Shown: piece by piece, positions 46,516 to 58,778 of the stretch
Layout of the letters: every line of letters begins with the position of its first letter
Numbering within the stretch: the stretch's first letter is position 1
Assembly (NCBI GenBank): GCA_023935145.1
Contig: CM043698.1
Location: forward strand, 144,765,625 to 144,829,624
Reading direction: 5' to 3'
Origin: Bretschneidera sinensis
Taxonomy: Eukaryota; Streptophyta; Magnoliopsida; Brassicales; Akaniaceae
DNA length: 64,000 bases
The notes under the pieces: model-generated
Seen by the model: only the letters and a program-made list of their open reading frames with translations
What the model was told of the DNA's origin: nothing
Databases searched by the model: none
Program-made: the position numbers and the translations under genes

Positions 46516-49234
46516 CAGAGTTGAATCATGAGCACTCGGTGTGAACCCAAACTGATGAATGGTAGTGCTGAATTTGGCAAACCAGGCACGTGGAGCTTGT
46601 TTCAAACCATATAGGGCACGGCGAAGGCGACAAACTTTGTTTCGAGGGGCATCCAAGCCGGGAGGTGTATACATATAGACTTCCTCAAGAAGATCCCCAT
46701 TGAGAAATGCATTTTTGACATCCATTTGAAATAGAGTCCATCTTCGAATGGCGGCGACAGCAAGGAGTGTACAGACAGATGTGAGCCTCGCCACTGGAGC
46801 AAATGTCTCTTCATAGTCAATGTCATATTCCTGAGCAAATCCCTTGGCAACAAGTCGGGCTTTATATCGTTCAATAGAGCCATCAGAAAGTGTCTTGATC
46901 TTAAACACCCATTTGCATCCAATAGGAGTTTTTCGAGGGGGCATATCAACAATATCCCATGTATGAGTTTTAGCTAGGGCCTGAAGTTCCTCATCCATTG
47001 CTTTCTGCCAAAGTGGATTAGTACTAGCCTCCTTATAGGATTGAGGCTCATGCAGATGAAATATAGTGGAAAAACAATGATAATCACAATGGTAATCAGC
47101 AAAATGAGAAGTGGGATGAGTTACCCTGGTAGATCTGTGGGAGTGATATGGAGGATGGCTCTTAGAGGGAGTTGGTGCAAACTCATCAGACATAGGAATA
47201 TCCTCGAGCACGACCGATTGAGTCGAAGAGGTGAGGTCAGTTGAGGGTTCTGGAGCTGGAGCTAGGTCCGGAACGGAAGGGGTGATATTGGCTGGTGATT
47301 TGGAGTTGGACTCAACAGTACCTGAAACTAGATTCTCAGGAAATAACTCAATAGATGGATCAGGAAAGAATCTGGAGTTAGTGATGGTTGACATGTCAAA
47401 TGACCGTAAAGAAGAGAACATTTGATGTTCCCAAAAAATGACATGACAAGAGATACGAAGAGTTTTAGAAATAGGATCCCAGCACCGATACCCCTTATGT
47501 TCAATACCATATCCAATGAAACAACACAGATGAGCCCTTGGTTGTAATTTATTGTGTTCATGTGGTTTGAGAAGAACAAAACAAGCGCAACCAAAGACTC
47601 TGAGGTTAGAGTAATCAGGAGGTTTACCAAAAAGGCGCTCGAATGGAGACTAATTTTGGATTGTAGCGGAAGGGATACGATTGATTGTGTACACTGCGGT
47701 TAAGGCGGCATCACCCCAAAAACGTTCCGGACATGATGACGAAATGAGTAGAGCACGAACAGTGTCAAGAATGTGTCTATTTTTGCGTTCGGCTCGTCCA
47801 TTTTGTTGGGAGATTCCAGGGCAGGAGCGGTGGGGAAGCGTGCCATTTTTGTGAAGTAGGTTTAGAAAAACACAGTCTTTATATTCCATTGCATTATCTG
47901 AACGAAAAATTTTGATATTCCGAGAGAATTGAGTTTGAACCATAGAAGAAAAATCAGAATATATTTAAAAGAGTTCAGATCTGCTTTTCATAAGAAACAA
48001 CCAAGTATAATGAGAATAGTCATCCACAAATATAACAAAATAACGAGCACCACCCATTGATGTATGAGGAGAAGGCCCCCAAACATCAGAATGTACTAAA
48101 TCAAAAGGTGCAAGGGAAACAAATTGACTCTCATTAAAAGGTAAAGCTGATTGTTTTGCAAGTTGACAATGAACACAATTAAAAGACTCATGCTGAAGTG
48201 ATCCTAGCTGACCACTAGAAATAAGAGAACGTAGAGGGCTGGATGAAGTGTGACCTAACCGAGAGTGCCACAATTCCACGGGAGAGAGTGCTGGGATGGA
48301 TACGATTGATTGGTTTGGTGATGGTGAGGATGGGACTTGAAGGTGAGTAAGCTCAAAGAGGCGTCCAACTTTACGGCTGATTCCAAGGAGTTTTCCTGTC
48401 TGAGAGTCCTACACACGACAACCAGTAGAAGAAAAATGCAAATCAAGTCCAAGATCACATAGTTGTCCAACAGATATAAGGTTAAGCGTAAGATTATGAA
48501 CCAAATATGTGTCAGGGAGAGACAAATGAGAACTGTCAACATGTCCAGTGTGGCTGACCAACATATTTGATCCATTGGCAGTGTGAATAGTAGGTGCATG
48601 CTCATCACGGGTTTTCAAAGAAAATATGGAGGCATCAGAAGTCATATGATTGCAACAAGCAGAATCAAAATACCATCGGGATGTACCTGGTGTAGCTGAC
48701 ATGGCTATATTGTTACCAGTTTTAGTTAGAGCCTCGGTAAGAATGGTGCATAAACCACTCCAATCAGGTGAAGAGCTGGATGAAGTTGGTGTAGCATCCG
48801 TGACTACAGCAGCAGTATTCTTTGGCTTGGAATAGAACCGATTGTATGAGCCTCGTGAGCGATATTGGTTCCCATTTGACTGATTTTCATAAGGAAGTTT
48901 AGGGCAGTCTGCAAGATAGTGACTCGGTTCTCTGCAGACTTTACATAGGCGAGAAGGACATTTGAGCAATTCATGCCCTTGTGAATGACAATACTTGCAA
49001 TATAAGTGCTTCTGGTATGGGTTTGTCTTGGCAGCTGGTGTGGTAAGAGCAACGGGTACTGCAAGGGCAATATCTGTATGAGATCTTTGTAATGTGGCGA
49101 GACGTGTTTCCTCACTAAGTAGATCAGAAAGGACGTCGTTTAGGGGATGTATCGCGCCTCGGTGTAGGATTGAAGCTCGTACAGGTTCAAATTCCTCTCT
49201 CAAGCCTATCAGGAATTGCATAATGCGTGTCTCA
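46516..49234 (-). pseudogene. Inverted gag-pol segment of family B copy 1
   Basis: On the minus strand, from high to low coordinates: late gag, two zinc knuckles (CKYCHSQGHELLKC, CKVCREPSHYLADC), protease (WYFDSACCNHM), integrase (ELWHSRLGHTS, SDVWGPSP, RSDNAMEYKD, QQNGRAERKN) and the first half of RT (ARLVAKGFAQEYDIDYEE, VKNAFLNGDLLEEVYM). The frame breaks at about 48410, 47960, 47650 and 47420. The codon that is TAG in copy 2 (59493) is CAG (Gln) here. Confidence 0.9.
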
Positions 49235-49507
49235 CTTCTTCTCTTAAATTCAACATGGTATCAGAACCATAATGGTTCTCGGTATTTTAAGAGTTGAGTA
49301 TGCTCTGTGATTGCCACTATTAGTGGATCCTTCACATCAGAAATTCTCGGTATATTAAGAGTTGAGTATGCTCTGTGATTGCCACTATTAATGGATCCTT
49401 CACATCAGAAAAACTTCTAGTATATCCTTTTCGTACCTGTCGGGTCATCACTATAGTCGGAGTCTCATCGACATCATCTCCGCTGCCGCTCTTGTTTTAG
49501 AAACGCT
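49229..49507 (+). other. Extra LTR tail, PBS and leader inside family B copy 1
   Basis: GTCTCACTTC...TTCAACA (last 27 bases of the LTR), PBS TGGTATCAGA, then the leader with its 70-bp tandem duplication (gagttgagtatgctctgtga twice). Matches 58267-58546 in copy 2. Confidence 0.88.
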
Positions 49508-50408
49508 CAAAAAGTTTCTCAGTGGCCAATTCGAGATGAAAGATCTTGGCGTGCTCACCTATTTTCTTGGCCTCGAAGTCTCATCTAATTCTGATGGATT
49601 TTTTCTCTCTCAGGCCAAATATGCCTCGGACCTCCTTTCCAAGGCTGGGATCACTGACTCAACCACTGCCACTACTCCTCTCGAGCCGAATGTCAGACTT
49701 ACCCCACTCTATGGTTCACCTCTTCAGGATGCCACTCTATATCGTCAACTAGTTGGAAGTCTTGTATATCTTACTGTCACTCGCCCTGACATTGCCTATG
49801 TCGTTCATCAGGTCAGTTGGTTCTTGTCCGCTCCCCGGACCACCCATTACTCGGCTGTTCTTCGCATTCTTAGGTACGTCAAGGGTACTTTATTTCATGG
49901 GCTTCATTTCTCAGCACAGTCTGCCCCCGTTTTACGAGGCTATTCTGATGCCGATTGGGCCGGAGACCCCACCGACAGACGTTCAACCACTGGTTACTGT
50001 TTCTTTTTGGGCAATTCTCTCATTTCCTGGCGTAGTAAGAAACAAACTGTGGTTGCTCGCTCCAGTACTGAAGCTGAATATCGTGCCATGGCTGATGCAA
50101 CTCAAGAACTTCTCTGGCTTCGATGGCTACTCGCTGACATGGGTATCTCTTCTCCTGCTGCCACTATCCTACACTGTGACAACAGGAGTGCTATTCAGAT
50201 CGCTCACAATGATGTCTTCCACGAGCGTACAAAACACATCGAGAATGATATCCACTTCATCCGTGATCACATTCTCCAGAATACGGTTCGTCTACAATCC
50301 GTCAGTTCAGCCGATCAGACAGCTGACATTTTTACTAAGGCTCATCCACCCGGACGCTTTCACTCTCTGGTTTCCAAACTCAAGTTCACCTCCCACTTAC
50401 CGCCTTGA
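49508..50408 (+). pseudogene. C-terminal RT and RNase H of family B copy 1
   Basis: Open frame from FLSGQFEMKDLGVLTYFLGL to the end, with RNase H motifs [23 protein letters not shown] and [13 protein letters not shown]. The 5' part of the polyprotein is not attached, so nothing functional is made from it alone. Confidence 0.88.
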
Positions 50409-50421
50409 GTTTGAAGGGGGA

Positions 50422-50637
50422 TGTTAATATATTATATGGGCTTAGTCCCACATTGGTTGTATATAGTTTTGCTTATCCTATTAGCTTATATAAATAGGAT
50501 AATCCCACATTGGTTGTGTATAACTTTACTTCTCCTATTAGCTTATATAAATAGGATAGCTCCCTTTGTAAGCAAATCACACCATTCAATACAATTCTTT
50601 TTTTTGTATTGTCTCACTTCTTCTCTTAAATTCAACA
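50422..50637 (+). repeat. 3' LTR, family B copy 1
   Basis: 216 bp. Preceded by the purine run GAAGGGGGA (PPT) at 50413-50421. Confidence 0.92.
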
Positions 50638-50642
50638 AGGAT

Positions 50643-52412
50643 GTTTGCTTAATGGTTTAGGTAAATATGTAGATTGCTTATGTGGCTAAAAGTACTATCA
50701 TATTGCAAATAAGCTTAAAAGAACAATGAATTGGGAAATAAGATTTCCAAACACAGTTTTTTTTTATAAAAAAAACTCTTATATAGACATTTTGAATATT
50801 GAATTACTGAAATCTTTCAATAAAAAATAATTACATCTTGTCCAATATCTGTAAGAAAAATCCAAAGTTAAAGTTAAAAAGACATTGGCAGATAAAATAA
50901 AGTTTAATTTTTTTTGAATTATCAATAAAGTTTACAAAAATTATCAATATATTTATTCGTGGTTACCATTAAAATTTGTAGACACCAAAAAAATGCGTCT
51001 GTGCTGTCACCAAAGGATGGTTCTGTATCACCGCTGTTCAATTAAAGTAGGAGTAGCCAAAAAAAAAAAAAAAAATAGTGTTGAATTTACTTAATCCATT
51101 ACAAATTCTAAACAATCCGCCACCTTTTTGACTAATTTGAGGACCAAACTTTTAATTAGAGAGATAAAAAGCTTTCATGTTGTGAATTCGATCAGGAGGG
51201 AATTTGTGGCGCTCAACAGCGTCCCTTTGCCTTGGCATAGAATCAAGTCTTTGCTTCATCGTTGAATTTCTTGTGTTTTTTTTTAATCTTTTCACACAAC
51301 GCCACAGAAAGGTGGCTTTTGGGGAGCATGAACTTGTCTGGCTAGTGCCAAAAGAAAATCAAGGGGACCAGATGGACACGTATGACGAAAATCTGAACTA
51401 CCAACCTCATCCTGCAAGTGACAGCTTCAGCCTTATATGAAACGGTGCCCTGTCATCTTGTAATTTCCAGTTTGACACTATCATAAATAAAATTTGAACA
51501 TTTTAGTCAGCGCCATTACGGTTGAAAGTTTATCATTTGATCATGGGGGTTGAAAAATTCTTACATAAATATAGCCTAATAGATTAGATTAAATCAATAG
51601 TAACATATAAACACGTAATTTTTAACTATAGTTATAATTTATTGACATTGTTTAAGTAGCTTTAAGTGCAACTTAAATTATCAAAACTTAAAGTTTTAAT
51701 GTTAAAACTTCGTTAAATTTTTAAATTTTAATGATTTAAGTTGCATTTAATCAATTCTCAAACAAAATTATTATCTTATGAGAAATTCTTATCCAAACCA
51801 CTGTCATGAGAGATGTCCAACGACAATAAACAACTTCAAACCAGTGTCACGTATGAGAAAATTTTATATAAATCTAATCACAACATATCACATCAACACG
51901 TGATTTTTAACCATAATTATAATTCATTATATATTTAAAAAGAAATTCTTGTTTAAACCAATGTAATGAGAGAGATCCGATGACAAATAGGAACTTCTGA
52001 CAATGAGAGATGTCTGATGACAAGCAGCAATTTCAATCAAAACGATAAATTATATCTCTAAAGCTGACAATGTTATAAAAATCGTTAATGAATCACTGTA
52101 ACAAATTGAAAGTGAGAACTAATCCAATCAATGATATCAATATTTGAACAATCATTGACCTTTAAACACTTGAGAATAATATCTCCATACTTTTTAACGA
52201 TTTCCTTCATTAATTCACCCCATTTGAAAGCGATTAGCATCCAAGATGGTTGTCCTCGACCTATCACCTTATTCACATTCAAGCATCCAACAGTTGGCGT
52301 CAGAAAATTTAGCTCAGCCAACCAATCTCCCCAATGAGTTTTGTCAATCTAATTTCTATAGAGGCAATCAAATTCCTAGCCACCGGTTAGACAAAAAGTC
52401 TCAGCCTCTTAC
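50643..52412. other. AT-rich intergenic DNA with diverged repeats
   Basis: 51535-51670 and 51855-51945 share a diverged segment (aaatctaatc, acaacatat, caacacgt, aattttta-ac, ataattataattta). Words tgagagatgtccga/tgacaa recur three times at 51800-52025. ORFs at 51204-51440 (+) and 52085-52321 (-) are not recognised. Confidence 0.45.
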
Positions 52413-52835
52413 ATTGTGTTTAGTATGAAAGAAAAATGTATGAAATAGACTTTTCTCTTGTTTAGTAGAAAAGTAAAGCGAGAGAAAAGAAAACTAAGAT
52501 AATTGATGTTTTCCTCTTACATATACAAATAATAATCTTCCAAAATTAAGAAGACTGAAAAGTGGAAAATAGAAAAGAAAAATATATGAGATTGTTAATT
52601 TACCAATTAATCCCCATATAATCTCTCACACCAATATTCATTAACATTTTGAAAGATAAAATGGTAAAAATAATACTATTACATTTTCTTTCCTCTCACT
52701 TTTCTACTCTACTAAACAAAGGTAGGAGAAAATTGTTTCCTTTCCTCTTAGTTTTCAATTAAACACATGAAAGAAAATACTCATCTTCTTAGTTTTCTTT
52801 ATTTTTACGTTTTTCTTATACTAAACACACCCTTA
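52413..52835. mobile_element. MITE-like element (family B foldback)
   Basis: Ends are inverted: tgtgtttagtatgaaagaaaaa at the left and tttttcttatactaaacaca at the right. The interior is AT-rich, noncoding and itself partly palindromic (cttttctcttgtttagtaga versus tctactaaacaaa-type words). A related fragment lies at 38640-38830. Confidence 0.6.
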
Positions 52836-53417
52836 AGGTCTATGTTAATTCCAAAAACGTCACATTTCTGTTCGCACGGCCTGCTCCATATGCAAACAAA
52901 GAAAAGAAAGGTTCATATCAAGGAGTTAACTTATACCCTCCTCTGCATAGCAATGTGCATGTGTGAGAGAGAAAGAGAAAGGAGCAGGAGATAGTGGTAA
53001 GTGTAAAGTGTCGAAGCATGACCTTACTTGAACAGGGGAAGAGAGAGGGGGAGAGGCTAACATATCAGAGCATCCCTAGACCTAATATTTCCCTGTTAAT
53101 CCATAATATCATCATATAAAATGCTTATACCCATACGCTCACTCGCATTGACTAATCAGGATCCTCGATAACGATGCAAAAGAAAGATATGCAAGTAAAT
53201 ACATATACATGATAACAAACTTCTAAAAGAGATTCAAATATGAAACACATAAGTAAAATTCTCTAAAGGTAAGTACAGGTGCAGCAGATAGCTATACATG
53301 TGCAGATAAGAGCTTATTGCAGGAGCAAAGGTGACTGTTGTGCTGGAAGCTAACTAGAGAATAAAGAAATACTACGAACAGCTTACTTCCTGCCAAGGTG
53401 ACCTTCACTTACCACCT
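52836..53417. other. 3' flank and probable 3' UTR of the thioredoxin gene
   Basis: Nothing coding recognised. GA-rich run at 52963-53000. Confidence 0.45.
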
Positions 53418-55867
53418 CTACAAGAATTTCTCTATGCTCGTGGTCAAAGTGGATTTCGGAACAGCACCAATGACTGCATCTTTCTTCTCACCATTCTTGA
53501 AGATTATGACGGTCGGGATGCTTCGAATCCCATATTGAGTTGCAATTGTAGGGCTCTGATCAGTATTAACTTTGTAGCATTTGAGTTTCCCAGTATATTG
53601 CTTTGACAGCTCATCAATTATAGGGTGGATCATACGGCAGGGTCCGCACCATGGAGCCCAGAATTCAACCAGAACAGGGAATTCAGATTCCAGAACAAGT
53701 GACTGCCATGTTGCATCAGTGACAGCAGGTACTGCAAGTTAAAGAAAGAATACAGTATTTATTTTCAAAGAGATTTTTTGACCTATTTTTGAGAGTTTGC
53801 ATCCAAAAAGACAACCAAGAAGAACATGCAGCACTATGATGAAGCTGAAAATGAAGATGAGAATGGTACACCAACATTTTTAAAAAGGTACTAATGCTTG
53901 ATGCAGTATGAGTGGCGCATGTCTATTGACCCTACTGAAAAAGCAACCTCTGATCAGAAAACAGCATTTACCTCTGTTCTAGATTATCAAAAAGATGTGT
54001 TCTCAGCGGTGCACCGACCTTTAAATACTCCACACACAATAATCAAAGGTATCTTCTCAAACCGATTCTCCTTTCTACTTTTTCATCATCCATATCGTCA
54101 AATTGCTTGCCTATTTCAATAAGTTGTGATGAACTTGCACAAAATCAATTTTGGATATTTCAATCTCATACTAAAACACAAACTAACAACAGACGGTTGC
54201 TAACAACCAACTTTTGCTTGTGGACTGCTTTCTCATTCCAAAAGAGTCTAAAGCAAACACCTGTTAACCAAGTGGAATTTAATCTTCTTCCTTTTATCTA
54301 AAATAAGGACGCATTAGTCAACTGAAGTTAACCATTATGCCTTTATCATCTTTCTATTTATTATTATTATTATTATTATATTCTTATAATTTATCAGAAT
54401 GGAAATTTGTAAGCATTATCGATGAAAGAGAGAAAATTTGTCCAAACAATACTTAATAAAAAAGAATTGTCCAAACCTTAAAATAAAGAAACACCAACTT
54501 CCTCCATACATACAGATGTAGAAGCAAAGGTTTACATGAGAGTTCCTCTTAGCTTTTGTTGTTTGGAGATTTTTGTGCTTTCGAATCATAATCATGGTTG
54601 TTTGGACTCTTCATTTTACCATGTTGTACCCATATCAGAACAACACTTCAAATATTAATAGTTCCCTTCGAAAATCTAAATCAAAAGAAAACTTACAAAA
54701 AATAGAAGAATCTAACACAGGAAAGTCGAACACTAGGACACAACCGAGTCTGAGCAACACAGATCATAACAATTAACTACTATTGAAAAGAAAACAATGA
54801 AAGCTAAATTGAATAACTGAAACTTGTACAAGTATCTCGCAACTCCAAATTGTTTTCAACATCATTTGCTTTCTGATTTGGGAGGATCAGAAAGGGACAA
54901 AAAAAGTGTATCACTGTAGAAAATGTACTTTGCTCCTTCATCTTCCCCATTTTCCATCCAACCAGGTACAAGGAAAATTCCTACATCCTTTCAATATCCT
55001 CGTTTATGAAGCATGGTGTTGAAGTTGAGCTTAGTTCATTCGTATGTGTAAGTAAAAAATGAGTCAAGCTTTGAATAGCTTGCAAGCAGCTCTATCTGGT
55101 TGTAGCCCTATCTATCCTTTGACATGCAAGGGTTTTACAAAACTCTTATTTCTCTCCCAATATTTTATTAGCTCTGTTGGTATCAATACCCTTATTCCTA
55201 ACCATACAGTCCTAACATGATCAATATTGTTTTCAACAGTTGGTTTATTAAATACCGGACCTATTATAAATTTATTTTCTTCATTATCGTCATAATATAT
55301 AGCCTCTCATAAACTTAACTATTTATAGCATGAATATAAAATTACCAGTCTTGTTATGCCCTAACCCACGGAGTTTTAAGAACTAATCCATATATATTCA
55401 ACTTAATTTTGCATGCTTTTTAATTTGTCCGATAAAATAAAAAATTGAAAATCCAACATAGAAACACAAATCAACACTTCCAATTCTACACAGAACTTTC
55501 TATTTCATTTTCATTTCCCGTTCACTTAAATTTCCAAGCAACCAAACAAGATAAACAAACAACAACATCAGAAATTAAATAGAGATTACGAGTTTATCCA
55601 AAAATATGACATGAAGTTACGGTCCTCACCATCAACAGCTGTCTCCTGAGCCTCGCACACGACTCGTCCACGGCGAGCGATTCTGCTGGAGTTCGGGCAC
55701 TGACTCACCGATCTGAGGGACCGAGTAGCCGAACTCTGCCTGATCTTGAGTCCTTTGAACTCCGGAAACCTAGCTGACGATTTTCGGCCACCGGATACAG
55801 AAGAAATCCCTGTGGAAGTAGAGGAAGCAGTGATCGGCAAAGCAGAGAAGCGAGTGACGGTAGCCAT
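53418..55867 (-). CDS. Thioredoxin m-type, chloroplastic, two exons
   Basis: Exon 1 is 55867-55630 and exon 2 is 53731-53418, giving 552 bp and 183 residues. Exon 1 ([20 protein letters not shown]) is a Ser/Thr/Arg-rich chloroplast transit peptide ending ...[14 protein letters not shown]. Exon 2 carries the thioredoxin fold: [20 protein letters not shown], active site [12 protein letters not shown], cis-Pro loop [16 protein letters not shown] and the C-terminal helix TSIEKF. Splice sites are GATG/GTGAGG and CTTGCAG/TACC, and the frame joins cleanly as VDV. Thioredoxin m reduces disulphides of stromal enzymes with electrons from ferredoxin-thioredoxin reductase. The 1.9-kb intron is long for the family and contains a TTA microsatellite (about 54358-54380) but no other recognised element. 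Intact; likely functional. Confidence 0.94.
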
Positions 55868-56599
55868 GGAAACAGAGAACCAAAGCTCTAGAGACAGAGA
55901 GAGAATAGAAGAGAAGTTAAAAATGGAGATCTGAGTATGAGAGAGAGAGTGGAATTTTCGGTGGAAGTTTGTTTGTTACTGTTTGGTTATGGGATTAGGG
56001 GTGGTGAGAGAGACAGAGGTGCTCAGGTAGATGAGATTGAGAAGTAATGAGAACGATTGGGCTGGAATCTCTCAAGTGAATATTCTACAGTGCTGACACG
56101 TAAACTAATGACTCGCTGCCACGATGGCTTCAGCAATTATCGTGTGTCCGGCGAGCCAAGATGAAACGGCTTCATAAAAGTACTGAAATAGTTAAATCCG
56201 CCAAATCAAACAGCAATTTTTTTTTTCTTCCCTTTTGATGAAATGTTAGGCAAAATTACATTTTCTTTGGATAAAGTACCCACAACTCTAAACTTGTAAG
56301 GTGATGCGTCAAACTTTCGCATATCACTTAGCCACCACCTCTGTGTGTGAAAGTAAGTTTTGATTTGAATAGTCTAAAGAAGGTAAAACTGAATGGTTCA
56401 ACATAATATTTTGATTAATTCGAATGATATTGTTATTGTTCTTGAATTGACTCGGTTTACAGTTAAAAGATAGCTCTTTTCCAAGAAATTTCAATTTAAA
56501 GCTATGTGGTTTCCTGATGATCGATGTAAGTCTAAAGTTGTGAGATCTTGAGATCAAGTCACATGAGAAGGGAAATATTGTCTCAAAAATCAAGTAGTG
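55868..56599. other. 5' UTR and promoter of the thioredoxin gene, then intergenic
   Basis: 55868-55975 is GA-rich on the plus strand (CT-rich on the coding strand), as usual for plant leaders. No clear TATA box. From about 56170 on, AT-rich; no gene seen. Confidence 0.5.
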
Positions 56600-58072
56600 T
56601 TGGGATAATTTAGCTCAATGGAATAAACACTACTTTGATCATGCGCAAAGTCAATCGAGAAGGTTACATTAGTGTCTAGAGAGGTTGTGTTCCAATTATG
56701 GTTTGGAGTGGAATAAGGATAAAGTGAAGCAAGTGGAAAGAGAGATTAATGGTTTGCTTAAGAAGGATAAGGTTATAACTTTCAAAGGGTATTTTCATCC
56801 TTTGCGGGGTTTACGGCAAGGGAACCCTCTATCCCCTTATCTATTTATTGTAATGGAGGAAGTGTTGACACAGTTGCTCAAGAAAAACTTTGAGGCAGGG
56901 TGAATTGGAAGTTTCTCTCAACCAACTGGGGCTCCTTTGATCTCCCATTTATTATATGCAGATGATCTTCTGATATTTGCGAACGGTGAAAAAAGATCAA
57001 TAAAAAGACTTGTTAAGACTCTTGCATTGTAGAAAGGTGGTCGAGGCAATTGATTAGTAAGGAGAAGTCGGCAATATTCCCTTCAAAGCTCATTATAACT
57101 TCTCGAAAACGTGCCTTGTTGAGGTTAACGGGTTTCAAGGAAGGAAAATTCTTAGTTATTTATTTGGGTGCGCCACTTGTTTCGGGTAGATTAACGGCTC
57201 ACATAATTGAGCCATTAGTAGAAAGAGTAAGAAAGAAGGTGGCAGGGTGGAAATTTAAATCGCTTTCTCAAGGGATGCGGTTGATTTTATTGCGCCATGT
57301 TTTGTCGAGTATGCCCATACATCTTATGTCAGTGATTAGTCTTCCGGTGGTTACTATCTCTCGCATAAATTCTCTGTTGGCTAATTTCTTCTGGGGGGGT
57401 GGTAGATGGAAAAAGGAAGGTTCATTGGCGATCCTGGTCGAAATTGAATAAGCCAACGATGGAGGGTAGTCTGGGTTTGCGAGACTTTAAAGAGGTGCAA
57501 CGATCTTTGCACATGAAGTTTGCATATCACCTACTGTTGACTAAGAATTTGTGGTATGAGTTTTTCTGAGCAAAATATTTCAAAGAGGGACATATAGCTG
57601 TTGGGAGCTCTACAGGCTCTCGTTTTTGGAGGTCTATCGTTTCAATCTTACCTAAGGTCATTGAGAACACTAAAGTGTTGGTGCAAGGAGGCAATGCTTC
57701 TTTCTGGTATGATAGGTGGCTTGCTTCGGGTCCTATTTCTTTGCAGGTGGAGGATATTGCCAACATTCTGCTTCAAATTAAGGACAACTGGGCAGACCAG
57801 TCTTGGGATGTTAGCCTTTTGATGGATCTAGTTAGTGCAGAGGCTACTTCGAAAATCTTATAGAATGTGCATGCTGGTAAAGTAGGCCCAGATGTCTTTG
57901 TCTGGACTTCTTAACGTGATGGCAAGTTCTCGATAGCAAGTGCATGGGAGGTGGTTAGATCCATAGGTGACTTACTGCAGTGGAAGGACTGATTTTGGCA
58001 CCGTTTGATACCTAAACAAGTGTCCATCTGCGTATGGAAAGCATGGTTTAGCTCTCTTGTAGTAGATGAAAG

Positions 58073-58077
58073 GGTAC
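58073..58077. repeat. Target-site duplication (GGTAC), left copy, family B copy 2
   Basis: GGTAC just before the LTR; repeated at 63217-63221. Confidence 0.9.
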
Positions 58078-58293
58078 TGTTAATGTATTATATGTGCTTA
58101 GTCCCACATTGGTTGTGTATAGCTTTGCTTCTCCTATTAGCTTGTATAAATAGGATAATCCCACATTGGTTGTGTATAGCTTTGCTTCTCCTATTAGCTT
58201 ATATAAATAGGATAGCTCCCTTTGTAAGCTAATCACACCATTCAATACAATTCTTCTTTTTGTATTGTCTCACTTCCTCTCTTAAATTCAACA
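58078..58293 (+). repeat. 5' LTR, family B copy 2
   Basis: 216 bp. An internal 57-bp tandem duplication (CCCACATTGG...GGATAAT) carries a TATA-like tataaatagg in each unit. Confidence 0.93.
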
Positions 58294-58778
58294 TGGTATC
58301 AGAGCCATAATGGTTCTCGGTATTTTAAGAGTTGAGTATGCTCTGTGATTGCCACTATTAGTGGATCCTTCACATCAGAAATTCTCGGTATATTAAGAGT
58401 TGAGTATGCTCTGTGATTGCCACTATTAGTGGATCCTTCACATCAGAAAAACTTCTAGTATATCCTTTTCATACCTGTCAGGTCATCACTATAGTCGGAG
58501 TCTCATCGACATCATCTCCGCTGCTGCTCTTGTTTCAAAAACGCTGCTGCCATGTCAGCCCTAAAGGCCACATCAACGCCACCTCAGTGCCACGTCACAT
58601 GTTGACATCGCATCCGCTGCCGCTCCTGTTTCAGAAACGCTGCTGTCACGTCAGCCCTAAAAGCCACATCAATGCCACCTCACTGACACGTCAGTGCCAC
58701 GTCACCCGTTGACCACCACATCATCAGTTGACCGCCACGTCACCGGTTTCTTGGAGGTTCACCTTCCTCTTTGTGCCT
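58294..58778 (+). promoter_or_regulatory. PBS and repeat-rich leader of family B copy 2
   Basis: PBS TGGTATCAGAGCC (58294-58306), then a 70-bp tandem duplication (about 58315-58445), then two diverged units of about 100 bp (58528-58740). The latter contain five CACGTCA/ACGTCA words, the core recognised by plant bZIP factors. Copy 1 lacks the second block because of its rearrangement. Confidence 0.75.

Larger units (their letters stand above)
46294..50637 (+). mobile_element. Rearranged short-LTR Ty1/copia element (family B, copy 1)
   Basis: 216-bp LTRs at 46294-46509 and 50422-50637, target duplication AGGAT at 46289-46293 and 50638-50642, PBS TGGTATCAGAG at 46510. Inside, the order is abnormal. 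46516-49234 is the reverse complement of the part equivalent to 59273-61991 of the second copy. Then 49229-49507 repeats an LTR end, PBS and leader in plus orientation, and 49506-50421 resumes pol in plus orientation (equivalent to 62085-63000). Segment lengths match the other copy exactly (2719 and 916 bp). The start of gag and the stretch with the RT catalytic YVDD are missing. LTRs differ at about 10 of 216 positions. Confidence 0.93.

Noticed and set aside
51204..51440. 78-codon ORF as a host gene
   Set aside because: Not recognised, AT-rich surroundings, no neighbouring exon evidence.
53734..55629. Separate genes inside the thioredoxin intron (ORFs at 53898, 54107, 54573)
   Set aside because: Short, unrecognised and on the opposite strand; the clean exon 1-exon 2 join explains the region as intron.
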